Shown here in pieces: positions 31,621 to 42,541 of a DNA stretch of 64,000 nt (the first letter of the stretch is position 1; every line of letters starts with the position of its first letter). The DNA is taken from positions 72,839,001 through 72,903,000 of the forward strand of contig CM059587.1 in the NCBI GenBank assembly GCA_030407085.1. Direction: 5' to 3'. This DNA is from Trichopria drosophilae (lineage: Eukaryota; Arthropoda; Insecta; Hymenoptera; Diapriidae). The notes under the pieces were generated by a model that was given only the letters and a program-made list of their open reading frames with translations, searched no databases and was not told the DNA's origin. The position numbers and the translations under genes were made by a program.

Positions 31621-31921
31621 TAATTACATGTTTAAATCCAGTGCGTTATATCGTTGGGTCAATTACAACAAAAAATGAAAAAAAAATGAATAAAAAAACG
31701 TTGAAGTTCTATTGGGAGTCATCATTTCATTTTATATATAAAATTAACAATTTTATATTATTTTTATAAAATTTTTATACAGATTTTATAAAATATTCAT
31801 GTGAATATGTGTTCTTTATAATAACTTTATAAATTATCTATAGAACCATTTTCTTATATAATTTTTATAAAATTTTTATACAGTTATTCTATTAAAGTTT
31901 TATAAAACTTTTCCACCTGGG
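31621..31921 (+). repeat. dispersed repeat, right half
   Basis: Matches 48826-49166: ATGAATAAAAAAACGTTGAA, then TTTATATAATTTTTATAAAA-type words, CTTTATAATAACTTTATAAA and the end CACCTGGG. Confidence 0.7.
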
Positions 31922-32690
31922 TTGTAAATATATTGATTTAAAGCGGACATTAAAGAATTAATGAATTCTTTTTCTTTTAAGTGTGCCAGCACAACAACAT
32001 CGATCCGTAACCATTCGATCAGACTCACTGTTGTCAAATGATGCGAAACTAATGAATAGTTGAAACATGGAGTATTTATGTATTGAATAAATAAAAATTA
32101 TGTCATATAAATTTATTACCATTTTCTACATTTATGTATAGACTTAAAAAAAAAAGAACGGATATAGATAGTGCAAATTTTGTTGATAAAATAAATGTTG
32201 TATTTTTTTTTTTCTAAATTTCACAACATCTCTAAAACGTTACGAGATACGTGAAATGTGACTAAATTTTGAAATAATTCCCAAAGAAGGGGTACGTTGG
32301 TGCGATTATTCGAAGCCACTATTCATAATTCGAAAATTTTTTAAATTGCCGACTGTCAATGGGTTACAAATAAATGTAATTATTATTACATGTAATAACA
32401 AATATTGTTATTACACTTAAAAAAGTTTACCCTGATATCTGTAGGAAATTTTTGTATTGATTTATTTTAGATTCACCTGGATTAAACAGGCTTTATTTTG
32501 CTAAGTTATGTATTGAAATGGATTCATTAATACTAATAATTAACTGTTATTATTCATATATTCCATTATATTAAAAAATTATCATTTCAATCTTCACTTG
32601 TATTCAGATGGATTCATGACTTTTTCCTTTTTCGAGTCAATTATAAACGAATTCATAATATGTATTAATACAAGATATTTCCAATCGCGA
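31922..32690. other. no gene seen
   Basis: AT-rich, no usable frame, no recognised repeat partner in the window. Confidence 0.4.
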
Positions 32691-32714
32691 TCATGATCGA
32701 ACCAGATCTAGGGG

Positions 32715-32831
32715 GTTGCAGTGTTCTCAGATGTAGCAGGAAATGTGCAGAGGTGGGAGAAGCTCAGGCTATCCCATTGCGTGTTAGAGCTTCCCCCGCC
32801 TCTGCACATTTCCTGCTACATCTGAGAACAC
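32715..32831. mobile_element. short hAT-like hairpin element
   Basis: CAGTGTTCTCAGATGTAGCA and its inverted copy form 117 bp of near-perfect hairpin around AGCTCAGGCTATCCCATTGC. The CAGTGTTC start recalls the hAT-type element at 19703. The flanking 8-mers are G-rich on both sides but do not match cleanly. Confidence 0.6.
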
Positions 32832-33107
32832 TGGGGGAAAGACGCGTGCGTGTAGGAACAACGAGTTCGCGCAGCGCTCGCTAGGGTCCGTTCTCCTTTT
32901 CCAAAACGAAGTAGTACTTCTTGGGGTATAAGAGCTGCTCCGCGCATCTAGTTTACCCAGTGCCGTCTGGAAAGCACTGTTTACTGTTCGAGTCTCTACG
33001 ATTCTATCTTTCGGGCTCACTTGCGACTTAAACATCCTGTGCACTAGTTTTTCTTTTCCCATAAGGGAACAATGTAGTTTGGACGAGTAGACTCGCCAGG
33101 GCGCACA
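32832..33107. other. unassigned, promoter-like words
   Basis: GC-richer stretch with TTGGGGTATAAGAGCTG (32920-32936) followed 30-40 bp later by CCCAGTGCCG, a core-promoter-like arrangement that could belong to an LTR. No coding frame or repeat partner supports it. Confidence 0.25.
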
Positions 33108-33552
33108 GGGGGTAAAGTCAAATTCATCGAATTGTTATGTATATAACTCATTTTAGACTAAGTTTTCGCCTCTTATACAGAAAAGGTTGTGTGAATTTTT
33201 GCCGTACCTTGCACCGTTTTCGATACGCAAGCGATAAAATGAAAAATAAGGAATTGTTGGAACACGACGGCGGACGCCAAAGCCTTTGTTCTTTCGCTTC
33301 CGTATCAAAAACAGTGCAAGTACACTTAAGGGCATTAATTCTTTCACTTTTTCAGCAACACTGCTCTGTTATCCTTGTTTTCACATATACTTCTTCGTGT
33401 GGTAAACGAGGATAACAGAGCAGTGTTGCGAAAGAATTAATGATCCCAAGTTGTACGGAAAAAATTCACTAAACCTTTTCTGTATTGTTGTCGCGAGAAC
33501 CCTAGTCTAAAATGAGTCATTACATGCCTTGATTCAATGAATTTGACTTTAA
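33108..33552. mobile_element. fold-back MITE
   Basis: Outer arms GGGTAAAGTCAAATTCAT and its inverted copy, both followed by TTTTAGACTA-type words. A second inner hairpin has CACTGCTCTGTTATCCTTG against CGAGGATAACAGAGCAGTG. It is noncoding. Confidence 0.7.
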
Positions 33553-34009
33553 CCCATTATCGTACAAACGTCCGCATTTTCTGAACGATTTTCGGCGGCT
33601 GTTATTTTTATCAAATCGGTCCTAAAACAATTTTGGAATAATCATTTCTGACGTGAAATGTTACGATCTGTCATCAGAATTTTTGAGAAATAAAAACAAA
33701 AGAAGTTATATTTGTTTAAGAAAAAAAAACGATTTTTTCACGAAAATATCTTCTTCAATTGATATTTTCGAACCGAAATCGGATCGGAAATTGTCTAGGT
33801 AGTACAAATCTTGTGTCCATGGACCCTTATCTTCATAATGGGAGGATGAGAACTTTGAAATTCAAGATGGCGGTTCAAATCCGAAAAAATTAGACTTTTT
33901 CAAATTCTGACGAATATAACGATGTATTTTGAAATTTCCATAAAATTTTGTACATTGTTGTATTTTTGGTCGCCGATTTCGAATCTGTTGCCAGATTCCT
34001 CAAATTCAA
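33553..34009. other. no gene; repeat words
   Basis: Contains the dispersed words AAGATGGCGGTTCAAATCCG and CAAAATGGATCCAATATGGC, also seen near 37385, 58790, 58910 and 61325. No coding frame. Confidence 0.4.
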
Positions 34010-35045
34010 AATGGATCCAATATGGCGAACGAAAATAAAATGCAAAAGGAGGGTTTTTAACCTACAAAGTGCACGTAACGACCGAATGCAGGACAAAATC
34101 CTGCAAGCACGTGTTGCTTGCGAAGGAATATATATAAAAAGATGTTTATAATTATTTTCCTCTACGTTTGGAACCTACTGGTGTTCCTCATCAGGAGACA
34201 GTAATTGAAATCTGATTAACCAAGGATTAATGACTAGATGGTAACATTAGCCAGCGTTTTATATATACCCATACCTACGGAGGTGGGGGGTAATAATTTA
34301 ATTTCATAATACTTATTAGATCTTCATACGATGCGTTTAAATTAAGAGAATCTTCGATTTTATTCAGAGAGTTGTGCTGCAATTTTATGTGGATTATTTT
34401 GGAAAATCTCCTTTTAGCGAAATTATCCTTAGTATCTCAAACTGCAACATTCTGCCAATTAAAATCATGATTCGTTTCGATTCGGTGTTCAGTAATACCG
34501 ATGCTCGGTTGTGACGGTCTTTGTATGTTAAATTTGTGTTCGTCTACCCGTGATTTCAAATTACGTTTTGTTTCGCTAACATAAGTTGCATCGCAATCGT
34601 TACATTTAATGCAGTAAACTGAATTATTACAATCCATTTTTAAAATTTTATCTTTACCTTTGCTGATAATCGGGGATAACTTATGTTGCATTCCCGGTAC
34701 AGTGATGATCTTATATCCTTTCAATTTTTGTTGAATGGATTGGTAAAGACCACTAACAAGCAGGATTCTTAAATAAAATTTCGCATTGTCAGATCCTGAG
34801 TCATTGGATTGTGTGTTATTCACATGTTGCCGATCTCGCTTTCTAATGCGTTCTCTTATTAGATCTTTAGGATAGTTATTATCGTGGAAAAGTTTAGAAA
34901 CTTTGACAATGTTCGGAGCGTGAAATCATTTATCGGCATTTAGTAACGCTCTATCGATAAGCTTGTCCATTACCGCCATTTTTTGTGATGTTGGATGGTG
35001 AGAATTAAATATATAATGAGAAATAGTTTTTGAATTTAACCGATG
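34010..35045 (-). pseudogene. Penelope-like element, 3' part, copy 1
   Basis: On the minus strand this reads the end of a Penelope-like retroelement: TISHYIFNSHHPTSQKMAV, LIDRALLNADK, a stop, then VPGMQHKLSPIISKGKDK and the GIY-YIG nuclease-like NNSVYCIKCNDCDATYVSET followed by RVDEHKFNIQRPS. The GIY-YIG domain makes the nick that primes reverse transcription in these elements. Frame breaks and the missing reverse transcriptase core mark it as dead. A noncoding tail with a degenerate hammerhead follows at 34159-34198. Copy 2 lies head-to-head with it from 35046. Confidence 0.75.
34159..34198 (-). ncRNA. degenerate Penelope-type hammerhead
   Basis: On the minus strand: CTC, CTGATGA, a GGAAC/GTTCC helix, CAAAC (GAAAC expected), GTA, GAGG. 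This is the short type I hammerhead layout known from Penelope-like elements, with G12 of the core mutated, so probably inactive. Confidence 0.55.
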
Positions 35046-35390
35046 TACAAATACCGGATACAGTTAGATCTATAGCTCAGCTTGGTCCTGGTTTCAATCT
35101 AAATGTGGATTTGGATAAAAAAACCATTATTGACACCATCAAATCCACTGAATCGTTTTTGTTTAAAAATCGTAATAGCGATTTACCATCAGCTGAAATT
35201 AGATAATCCATTGCTAATATCATCAAGCATAATATTCATAAAAAATCACCTCGGATTATTTATGAAAAAACCATAAATAAAAATTTAAAAGAAACGAAAA
35301 CTTTCTTTAATAACAATCCGGACGTCATGTTTACAAAAGCCGATACAGGGAAAGTGACCGTGGCAATGAACCGTACACTGTATTCACAAA

Positions 35391-36115
35391 AATTCGAAAA
35401 TTTACGAATAAGTAAGAATTTTCTTTTCCGCAATTTTTTTTCTAAGTGAAAGTAATTTTGATATAGAAGAAATTCTTGGAATAGGGGAATAAATAGGACC
35501 AAGTTCGGAAATCGAACTACATTAAATAGATGTTATTTGGCCTTCATTCTAGCACCGATTTGTGTTCGCGGAGTGACCATTACCTTAAAAACTGAGAAAG
35601 TAACTTAATTATATAAATTGAAATATTTGTTTATCATCGAACGAAAGGAAAGATACAATATATATATATATATAAAAAAAAAAATTATTTGTAATATACA
35701 TATTGTATCTTTCCTTTCGTTCGATGATAAACAAATTTTTCAATTTATATAATTTTATATAATTTTTTGTGATGTTTCATCTCGAACCATACCCGCTAGA
35801 ATCATCAGCGAGTCTTTGCGGCATGGTCCTGCCGCGTACACCCTCCTCCAAGAGATTATATATTGGAAAATCGTTTATATGAATTTATTTTCGTAAATTG
35901 CGAAAACTGCACACTGATAGTTAAGACATAAAACGTCTCAACTTGTAAGCGAAATGTAGTAAATACATTCCGCCTAACAAGGTAGAGAGCTACAGTATCG
36001 ATCGATGAAGACAAATTTTAATATTAAGAATGAAGAACCAATCGTATTACACCTAGATTTGGCGATAATTACATATTGTATACATATTGCATCTTTCCTT
36101 TAATTCGAAAATTTA
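35391..36115. mobile_element. 697-bp insertion with 14-bp target duplication
   Basis: AATTCGAAAATTTA occurs at 35391-35404 and 36102-36115, so 35405-36101 is an insertion into the Penelope copy. It contains an inverted pair (TCATCGAACGAAAGGAAAGA at 35637-35656 against TCTTTCCTTTCGTTCGATGA at 35709-35728). A TA run lies between them, followed by a GC-richer part. No protein domain. A 14-bp duplication would suit insertion by a LINE-type or Penelope-type machinery. Confidence 0.65.
35771..35841 (-). ncRNA. weak hammerhead-like core
   Basis: On the minus strand CTGATGA and GAAA are 23 nt apart and GGTGTA upstream can pair with ACATC downstream (stem III), but stems I and II are poor. It is listed because the host insertion is of unknown type; chance is quite possible. 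Confidence 0.2.
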
Positions 36116-37089
36116 TTCACGGACGAAAATACTTATATACCGGTTAATGAGAATCCTTTAAAATTATTACGATCTTCTTGCCATGAAATTTTTTAATTTT
36201 TAAATTCTAATAAATTTTTACCAAGACAGTTCCACAACAACAGTTTAACTCAGACGGATAAGTCTTTACCACGCGGATACGGCCTACCAAAAATACATAA
36301 GCGGTGGGCATACATGGCGGTAAAGGACAATCTTATCGATAGATCGTTACTAAATGTCGATAAACAATTTCACGTTCCGAACATTGTCAAAGTTTCTAAA
36401 CTTTTACATGATAATAACTATCCTAAAGATCTAATAAGAGAACGCATTAAAAAGTGAGTTCGACAACATGTGAATAATACACAATCCAATTACGCAGAAT
36501 CTGACAATGCGAAATTTTATTCAAGAATCCCGTTTGTTAGCGGTCTTTACCAATCCATTCAACAAAAATTGAAAGGATATAACATCACTGTACCGGGAAT
36601 GCAACACAAGTTATCCCCGATTATCAGCAAAGGTAAAGATAAATTTAAAAGAATGGATCGTAATAATTCAGTTTACTGCATTAAATGCAACGATTGCGAT
36701 GCAACTTATGTTGGCGAAACAAAACGTAATTTGAAAACACGGATAGACGAACACAAATTTAACATACAAAGACCGTCATAACCGAGCACCGGTATTACTG
36801 AACATCGAATTGAAACAAATCATGATTTTAATTGGCAGAATGTTGCAGTTTTAGATACTGAGGTTAATCTCGCTAAAAGGAGACTATCCGAAATGATCCA
36901 CGTAAAATTGCAGCATAACTCTCTGAATAAAATCGAAGATTCTCTTAATTGAAACACATCGTATGAAGATCTAATACGTTTTATGAAATTAAAATATTAC
37001 TCCCCTCCTCCGTAGGAATGGGTATATACAACGCTGGCTAATGTTACCATCTAGTCATTAATCCTTGGTTAATCAGATGTAAATTTCTG

Positions 37090-37130
37090 CCTCCTGATGT
37101 GGAACCATAGTAGGTTAGGAAACGTAGAGG
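37090..37130 (+). ncRNA. degenerate Penelope-type hammerhead, copy 2
   Basis: CCTC (37090-37093) pairs with GAGG (37127-37130). The core reads CTGATGT (A9 expected as A, here T) and GAAAC followed by GTA. Same layout as 34159-34198 with a different core mutation, so the ancestor probably had an intact type I hammerhead. Confidence 0.55.
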
Positions 37131-37250
37131 AAAATAATTAAAAAACATCTTTTTATATATATATTCCTTCGCAAGTAACACATGCTTGCAGGATTTTTTC
37201 CTGCATTCGGTTGTTACTTGCACTTTGAGGTTAAAAGCCCTCATTTTTCA

Positions 37251-37529
37251 TTTTATTTATATCAATAATATACGTACATATCAATTTTGATTTTGTTATG
37301 AAAATAAACAATATTTTTCGATTTTAGTGAAAATTTGTATATAGGGGTTTTCTGGGTCGCTGATCATTAATATTTCGTTGGTTTTCCCGAATTCAAAATC
37401 GCGGATCCAATATGGCGATTAAAATTTCGAAAAGTGTCTGGATTTTCGTCAATGAAACGAAATACATCGATTAGCCGTTATCGTCTGAATCTTGTGTGTA
37501 GTACAATTACTACTTTTCGCAAGATATTT
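37251..37529. other. no gene; repeat words
   Basis: Contains TTCAAAATCGCGGATCCAAT followed by ATGGCG, another copy of the dispersed GGATCCAATATGGCG word. No coding frame. Confidence 0.4.
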
Positions 37530-37805
37530 TGCAGCAATTTGCAATGCAATTTCTTTGATCCCTACTTTTGACTTATGACAAACCTGGTTTCTGAGCACTG
37601 TCCGCAGTGGCATTCGATGATTGTATCAACCTCATGAATATTGCTCAGGTCCACTTTTTTGACCGTATAGAAAGCATCAAATTGCTGTAGTGCGCAATAT
37701 TCATGAGGTTGACACAATAATCAATTGCCAATGCGACAGTGCTCAGAAACCAGATTTGTCATGAGACAAAAGTAGGGACCAAAGAAGTTGCATTGAAAAA
37801 TTGCT
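37530..37805. mobile_element. fold-back MITE
   Basis: Inverted arms of about 110 bp: GGTTTCTGAGCACTGTC and CAACCTCATGAATATTGC on the left, GCAATATTCATGAGGTTG and GACAGTGCTCAGAAACC on the right. It is noncoding. Confidence 0.75.
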
Positions 37806-37919
37806 GAAATTGGGAAATTCGCGGGTCACCGTCCCGGAATGTTCCCAGTTCTCATATTAGCTGTTCCCAACTTAACAGGGTTAAGCCTTTTAAGGTGGCC
37901 TTTCAGCATCATAGTATCG

Positions 37920-38560
37920 GTCTTTTGGAAGCTCAACTTGATCTGTCACTGGCGGCCCCAGTGATCCGCTATTTGTAGCTGGGCTGCTGCGGTGCGGTGG
38001 TCTCCAGCTCCTGTCGGCTGTTTCCTCTGTTGCGCAACTACTCTTATATGCCACAAGGAGCTAGTCCACAGCAACGAAGCCAATATTGATCCCTGTGGAC
38101 ACCACCGAACCACGTCCCGTCCGACTGACCGGTGCTTAGCCAACTGGTTTACCATAGTCAGTCATGTCTCCATCGTGGAACGCCGAGAGCGGAAGCCGTA
38201 TTGAGCATCGTCCCAGTCCTTGATAATTGGGTCAAGCCGTGCCACCTTCAGGGGCTCGAGGACCTTTCGCAGCACTCCGAGGAGGCCGTCGGGCCTATTC
38301 TTCAAGAAGGCTACTATTTTGGCTCGCTTCCAGCAGGTCGGGTAGACTCTCGCACGGAGGTAGCCGTTACATATAGTCGAACTACTGACTGAGCTCTCCT
38401 GAGAATTTCCGTGACATCGATGTCGCTCTCCCCACTTTTGCCCCACTCCCACTGCGATACACCCTTCCAGCAGCGCAGAGAGCGTTTGCGCATCTTCAGG
38501 CTCTGGCCTCGACCCCTGGAAGGGTGTATCGCAGTGGAAGTGGGGACAGCGGCAGCGATC
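37920..38560 (-). pseudogene. R1-like LINE reverse transcriptase fragment
   Basis: Minus-strand relic of a reverse transcriptase: ARVYPTCWKRAKIVAFLKN (fingers region), then GVLRKVLEPL, DDAQYGFRSRRSTMET, and after a frame change VRWCPQGSILASLLWTSSLW. This order (CWK, QYGFR.RRST, PQGSI) is the R1-clade pattern. The FADD box is not seen. A hairpin of about 110 bp is at 38437-38550 (GCGATACACCCTTCCAG and inverted copy). It could be the missing downstream part of the LINE at 41.5-44.2 kb, which has the same orientation, or an independent copy. Confidence 0.6.
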
Positions 38561-38564
38561 TAAC

Positions 38565-38780
38565 GGAAATTCTCGAGTCCAATCTGAGCGAGTCTCAGTT
38601 CGGTTTTTATAAAAACAAATCAACTGAAGATGCGATAAAAAACTTTGACAAGTAATAAATGGCTCCACATAGACATACGTTTGCGCTACTTTTCTGGATA
38701 TTCGGAAAGCTTTCACGGAGAGAATTTTCATACAACAGTCGCCCGGACTATCGTATGGAACGCATGCTGGGCTCTTATGT
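38565..38780 (+). pseudogene. LINE reverse transcriptase scrap
   Basis: Plus strand reads SESQFGFYKNKSTEDAIKNF, then after a frame change KWLHIDIRLRYFSGY, the FGFR.KSTEDA and FLDI-type region of a non-LTR reverse transcriptase. It has the opposite orientation to the R1-like fragment, so it is a separate insertion. Confidence 0.5.
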
Positions 38781-38799
38781 GGGGACCTTCCACACGCTT

Positions 38800-40720
38800 G
38801 CCCGTCTCTATGTATGCGTGGACTCAGCGAGAGAGAGAAAGGGAGTAGGAAAAAAGAAGATATCCGACTCACGCGCATCGGCGCCCCGCGCAGCTCGCGG
38901 GTCACGCGTTCTCGCGCTAGTCAGTCGGCTCTGAGCTCTCGTACTACACACACGTACTTGATCGGCTGTGTTGTACGAAGTGCCCTTGTATTCAACCTTT
39001 TGTTAACTAATTAAATCTTTTCTTTATTCAGGAGTCTTGGCTATACCATTGCTGCACTCATCGATCGTTCTCATGGGAACCTGGTTCATTCCTTACCACG
39101 ATTCCCACACTTAAAGCAGCAGTGGCGCCGTTGGTCAGTGAACTACGGTATTAATTCGCGGTGTGGATGCCGTGTTTGATGGCTATGATTGTGATTGTTC
39201 AAAATGTATCAGAGGCGCTTGTATAATGCACAATAATTACAAACGATGTAAAAATAAGTACTTTTTTAATATTTTTCAAAATTATGCCGTTCGTGATGTA
39301 CAGATCGGATGTCACAATGTCATAAAATTCCAATATAATAAATAAGACTTTTAAAAATAATTTTATATAACAATAGAAAAATATATACATGTTTTAACTA
39401 AACACCGATAAATGAACTGATCTGCAATTCGTCTTTCGATTTCGCGTCTACACGTGCGTCGTGAAGATCTATGGCGGTGCGCGGTGCAACTCAATGTAGA
39501 TCGCAGCCATGCACTACAGTGGAACTGAGGGTGGCTCTGTTAGCATTACGACTGCCTGAGAAAGAGGCACTGTTGCCATATCACAACTTTCGGACGGCAT
39601 TTATGCTGCACTAACACCGGAGCCGTGATAGGCAGGTAGAACAGCTGTACGAATTCGTAGTATAACATCGGCCACCGATTTCGAGCGGTAGAGGTCTCTA
39701 CTAGTACACCAGCTGTTCGAATGTTCTCTCCGTGTTCGACAACGTATGGTGGCCAACTAAACAAATTAAAAAGCACACAACTGCCCGGGTGAACTGTATG
39801 GAATTAGAATATGTTCTGTTGCAGAACAACTCGAACCAAGACAGGAAGTTCATCAACGAAGACCTCAACCTACAAAAACTAGGGAAATTGAACATTAATA
39901 CAATTGCATACGCTGACAGACATAGGCAGAACTTGCTACAAACAAATATGAAGTACGAAAATTCGTTAGAAAATAAAAAATCATTTTTTTTATGACAAGA
40001 TTCTAAAACGGGAACCCATACTGCCCTTAAAACATATTTTTTTTAATAATAACACTGTTTTTAATTATTTAAAAACCGTAATTCAAATCGGAATACAATT
40101 TTGCACGTACAAAAAAAATTAGGAACGCACAAGGAAACCTTGTTTTTTTAAATCGTGATACTCGTCCCGACCCGCTCTCCCCTACAAATGCCGGATATGT
40201 ACAAATTTATCTACATTTTTCGTGGCTTAAGTAAGCACATATTAATGATTGTTATGTTTTTTGTATTTTTATTTTAACTGACCGAATATACCAAGAATTA
40301 ATATTTCTGTTAAAATTTTATGCGGTTGTTTATTTACAACCAATTATGTGTTATTATGTAGTTTTCATACAACTAAACAGTTTTGTCGAATCATTTTGCA
40401 AAATATTAATTGTTATCCGATATAGATATGCACATTTGAAAATTTTAGTAACTTTTTTTTCAAAATATTTGTATCTCCGTTATTATTGCGTTTACAAAAA
40501 ATTTCCTAACACAAAGTTGTGTGGAAAAGACAGAATTTTAAGAAAAAACTAGTAAAAATTAGTTTAATAAATAAACAATTTTTAATTTTAATTTTTCATA
40601 ACGAAGTAGGTAATCGAACAAAGTAATATTTAAAATTGAATTCAAAGCTATTGTAACAAGTAAAAAATTGCAGAGTCGTATTTCGCTTCGTTGTTGGATA
40701 ATGAATTTTTTAAATTTCAA
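38800..40720. other. no confident gene
   Basis: A GC-rich patch at 38860-38940 (GCGCAGCTCGCGGGTCACGC) is followed by AT-rich sequence. The 60-codon frame at 39163-39345 with several Cys (DCDCSKCIRGACIM) has no recognisable family. I see no RNA gene. Confidence 0.35.
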
Positions 40721-41487
40721 AATGTGGCGGCTGCTTCCGTGTTGCTCGTAGAACAATGCGCCACCCGCCGCGCGCGACTCGTTGTAGGCAATAATACTTT
40801 TGGCACACTTAAAACCAATCCCTTCTTACTCAGTATTAACGACATGGAAGTGATACGGGTCTCATCCCATCGGGGTGCTTTTCGGAGTTAGTCCCCTTGC
40901 CTCTCACTATGGTTGCGACCTTTCTGAACTTAAAATATAGCATATCGGAAGTACCCTCAGTGTCTGGTTCGACTATAACATCTCTTGGTTAGAGGTTAGG
41001 CTAGTACAAAAAGGGGAATCTGGGGCGTGGAGCCCCCAGCACGCAAGGACCCCCCTAGACATACACAATGGTATTTCACAAGGGTTCAGTTGTCACTAAT
41101 ATCCGTTGATTGGAGGTTAGGTTTGTATAAAAAGGCGGTCTAGTAATACGGAGAACGGAACACACTATGAAAAACAGCGCCACCGTGCATTTTACATTGG
41201 TTGACCGCCAGCACAACATTATGTAATGTGGCAATACGTTACAGCCGCAGTTTTGAGTGAAAATCAACTCGTTGGTATGCAGCAGTGCTGATAATAGGGG
41301 GGAATGTCGATAGAGGCGCTAATATTTTATTACACGGAAAACTTGTTAGAAACGCGGAATCCCGATCTTCTATACGTATTATGCAGATGGTCGTTTACGA
41401 CGAAACAACTTGAATTCGGTCACCCGATGCTTCAACGAACCTTAACGTGAATTAGGGAAGGTCGTCCGAAGATCGCGTCTCGAACGA
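40721..41487. repeat. direct repeat pair in unassigned sequence
   Basis: GGTTAGAGGTTAGGCTAGTACAAAAAGG (from 40986; longest exact word AGGTTAGG) and the related 41109-41137 stretch are two diverged copies about 120 bp apart. No coding frame. Confidence 0.35.
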
Positions 41488-42541
41488 TCATACCATAACG
41501 CAGTGAAAATCGAGACACAGCGGTTCGGTTTGAATCGGGACACTCCGACCTTTTGGTCTCGAGGACCCTCTGGGCATAGAAGTGCTTGGCCTCCTTATAT
41601 CTTGCCCGTTGAGTGGTCTCGTCCTCCGCTCCCCTTGAGCGGGCTCTCTGCCACCTCTTTCTGACCCTGCGGAGGGCAGGTGTCCACCATCTAATCTAAC
41701 GCCCTTCGGTCGCTGCCCCCGCCAAGCCAGGTGCCTGTCAGCCGCCACACCGATCCAGTCGGTCAGAAGACTGGCCATCTCGTCCGGTGGGCAGGCTCTG
41801 AAGGCCTCCAGGCCAAAGCTGTGGCCGAGAGTCCTCAGCTCTTCGGAGAACGGAGCAATGTTCTTGTCTCTGGTGGACTCCACGCCTCGGTGCACTGGTG
41901 CCCCCAGATCCAGGAGCAGGCTGTTGTAATCGCTGTGCGACCAACCTGGCTCCACGCTCCAGTTGACCTCCATGGTCCCCAGCCCCGCGCCCAAGGTCAG
42001 GTCGATGTCCGTGGAGCCCCTGGAGCCCACGGAACGAAAGCCTCCAGGAGGTGGCCCCGCATGTCGTTCGCATGCCCCCGCAGTCGGTTCTTCCAGAACC
42101 ACAGTGGAGAGGATGCGTTAGCATCCATACATACTACCGTGGGTCTCGGAGCAACGCGTTCGAGGACTTTCTCCAGGTATTGCAGGGGTCCCCGGAATCC
42201 TGGCCTCTCGCTTTGGGGCGGCAGTAAAGCGAAACGACCGCGATACTACCTCCAGAGCCACAGACCTCGACGCAGACCCCGGGTTCCCCGTCAGTCTCCC
42301 CCTGGATGAGGAAGACTTCCAGGTCCGGGTTGAGGGCCACGATCGCCGCACCCCCGTTGGTGCTGGTGCACCTCTTGGTCCTGGCCGGGAAGCCGGCTAC
42401 TGTGCCGGACTTCCTAGCCAGGTATGGCTCCTGCAGCGCGAGGATGTCGCCGTTCCTGGATAGAGCCAGGTCGGCGCAGACCGAGGCAGCTCGACCGCAG
42501 TTCAGCTGCACGATCCGCAGCCTGGGCCGGTCTTCAGCCAT
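41488..42541 (-). pseudogene. R1-like LINE ORF2, endonuclease part
   Basis: Minus-strand apurinic-type endonuclease of an R1-clade LINE. It starts MAEDRPRLRIVQLNCGRA, with catalytic-pattern ILALQEPYLARKSGTVAGFP, GGAAIVALNPDLE and IAVVSLYCRP. After a frameshift near 42110 it continues STDIDLTLGAGLGTMEVNW and WSHSDYNSLLLDLG (the SDH/SDY box). Beyond it another frame gives WWTPALRRVRKRW and ARYKEAKHFYAQRVLETKR, the usual R1 linker before reverse transcriptase. The reverse transcriptase is absent here. The ORF overlaps or abuts ORF1 at 42534-42541. Confidence 0.8.

Larger units (their letters stand above)
35046..37250 (+). pseudogene. Penelope-like element, copy 2
   Basis: Plus-strand relic. The N-terminal part (35046-35404) reads DTVRSIAQLGPGFNLNVDLD and NPDVMFTKADTGKVTVAMNR, the conserved entry to the Penelope reverse transcriptase. 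The frame is broken by an insertion (35405-36101) and resumes TDENTYIPVNENPLKLLRS and LPRGYGLPKIHKR. It then jumps, by internal deletion of most of the reverse transcriptase, to LIDRSLLNVDKQFHVPNIV. The GIY-YIG region follows (NNSVYCIKCNDCDATYVGET, TRIDEHKFNIQRPS; 36640-36780) and an end near 36950. The 3' noncoding tail contains a degenerate hammerhead at 37090-37130. Several stops; not functional. Confidence 0.75.
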
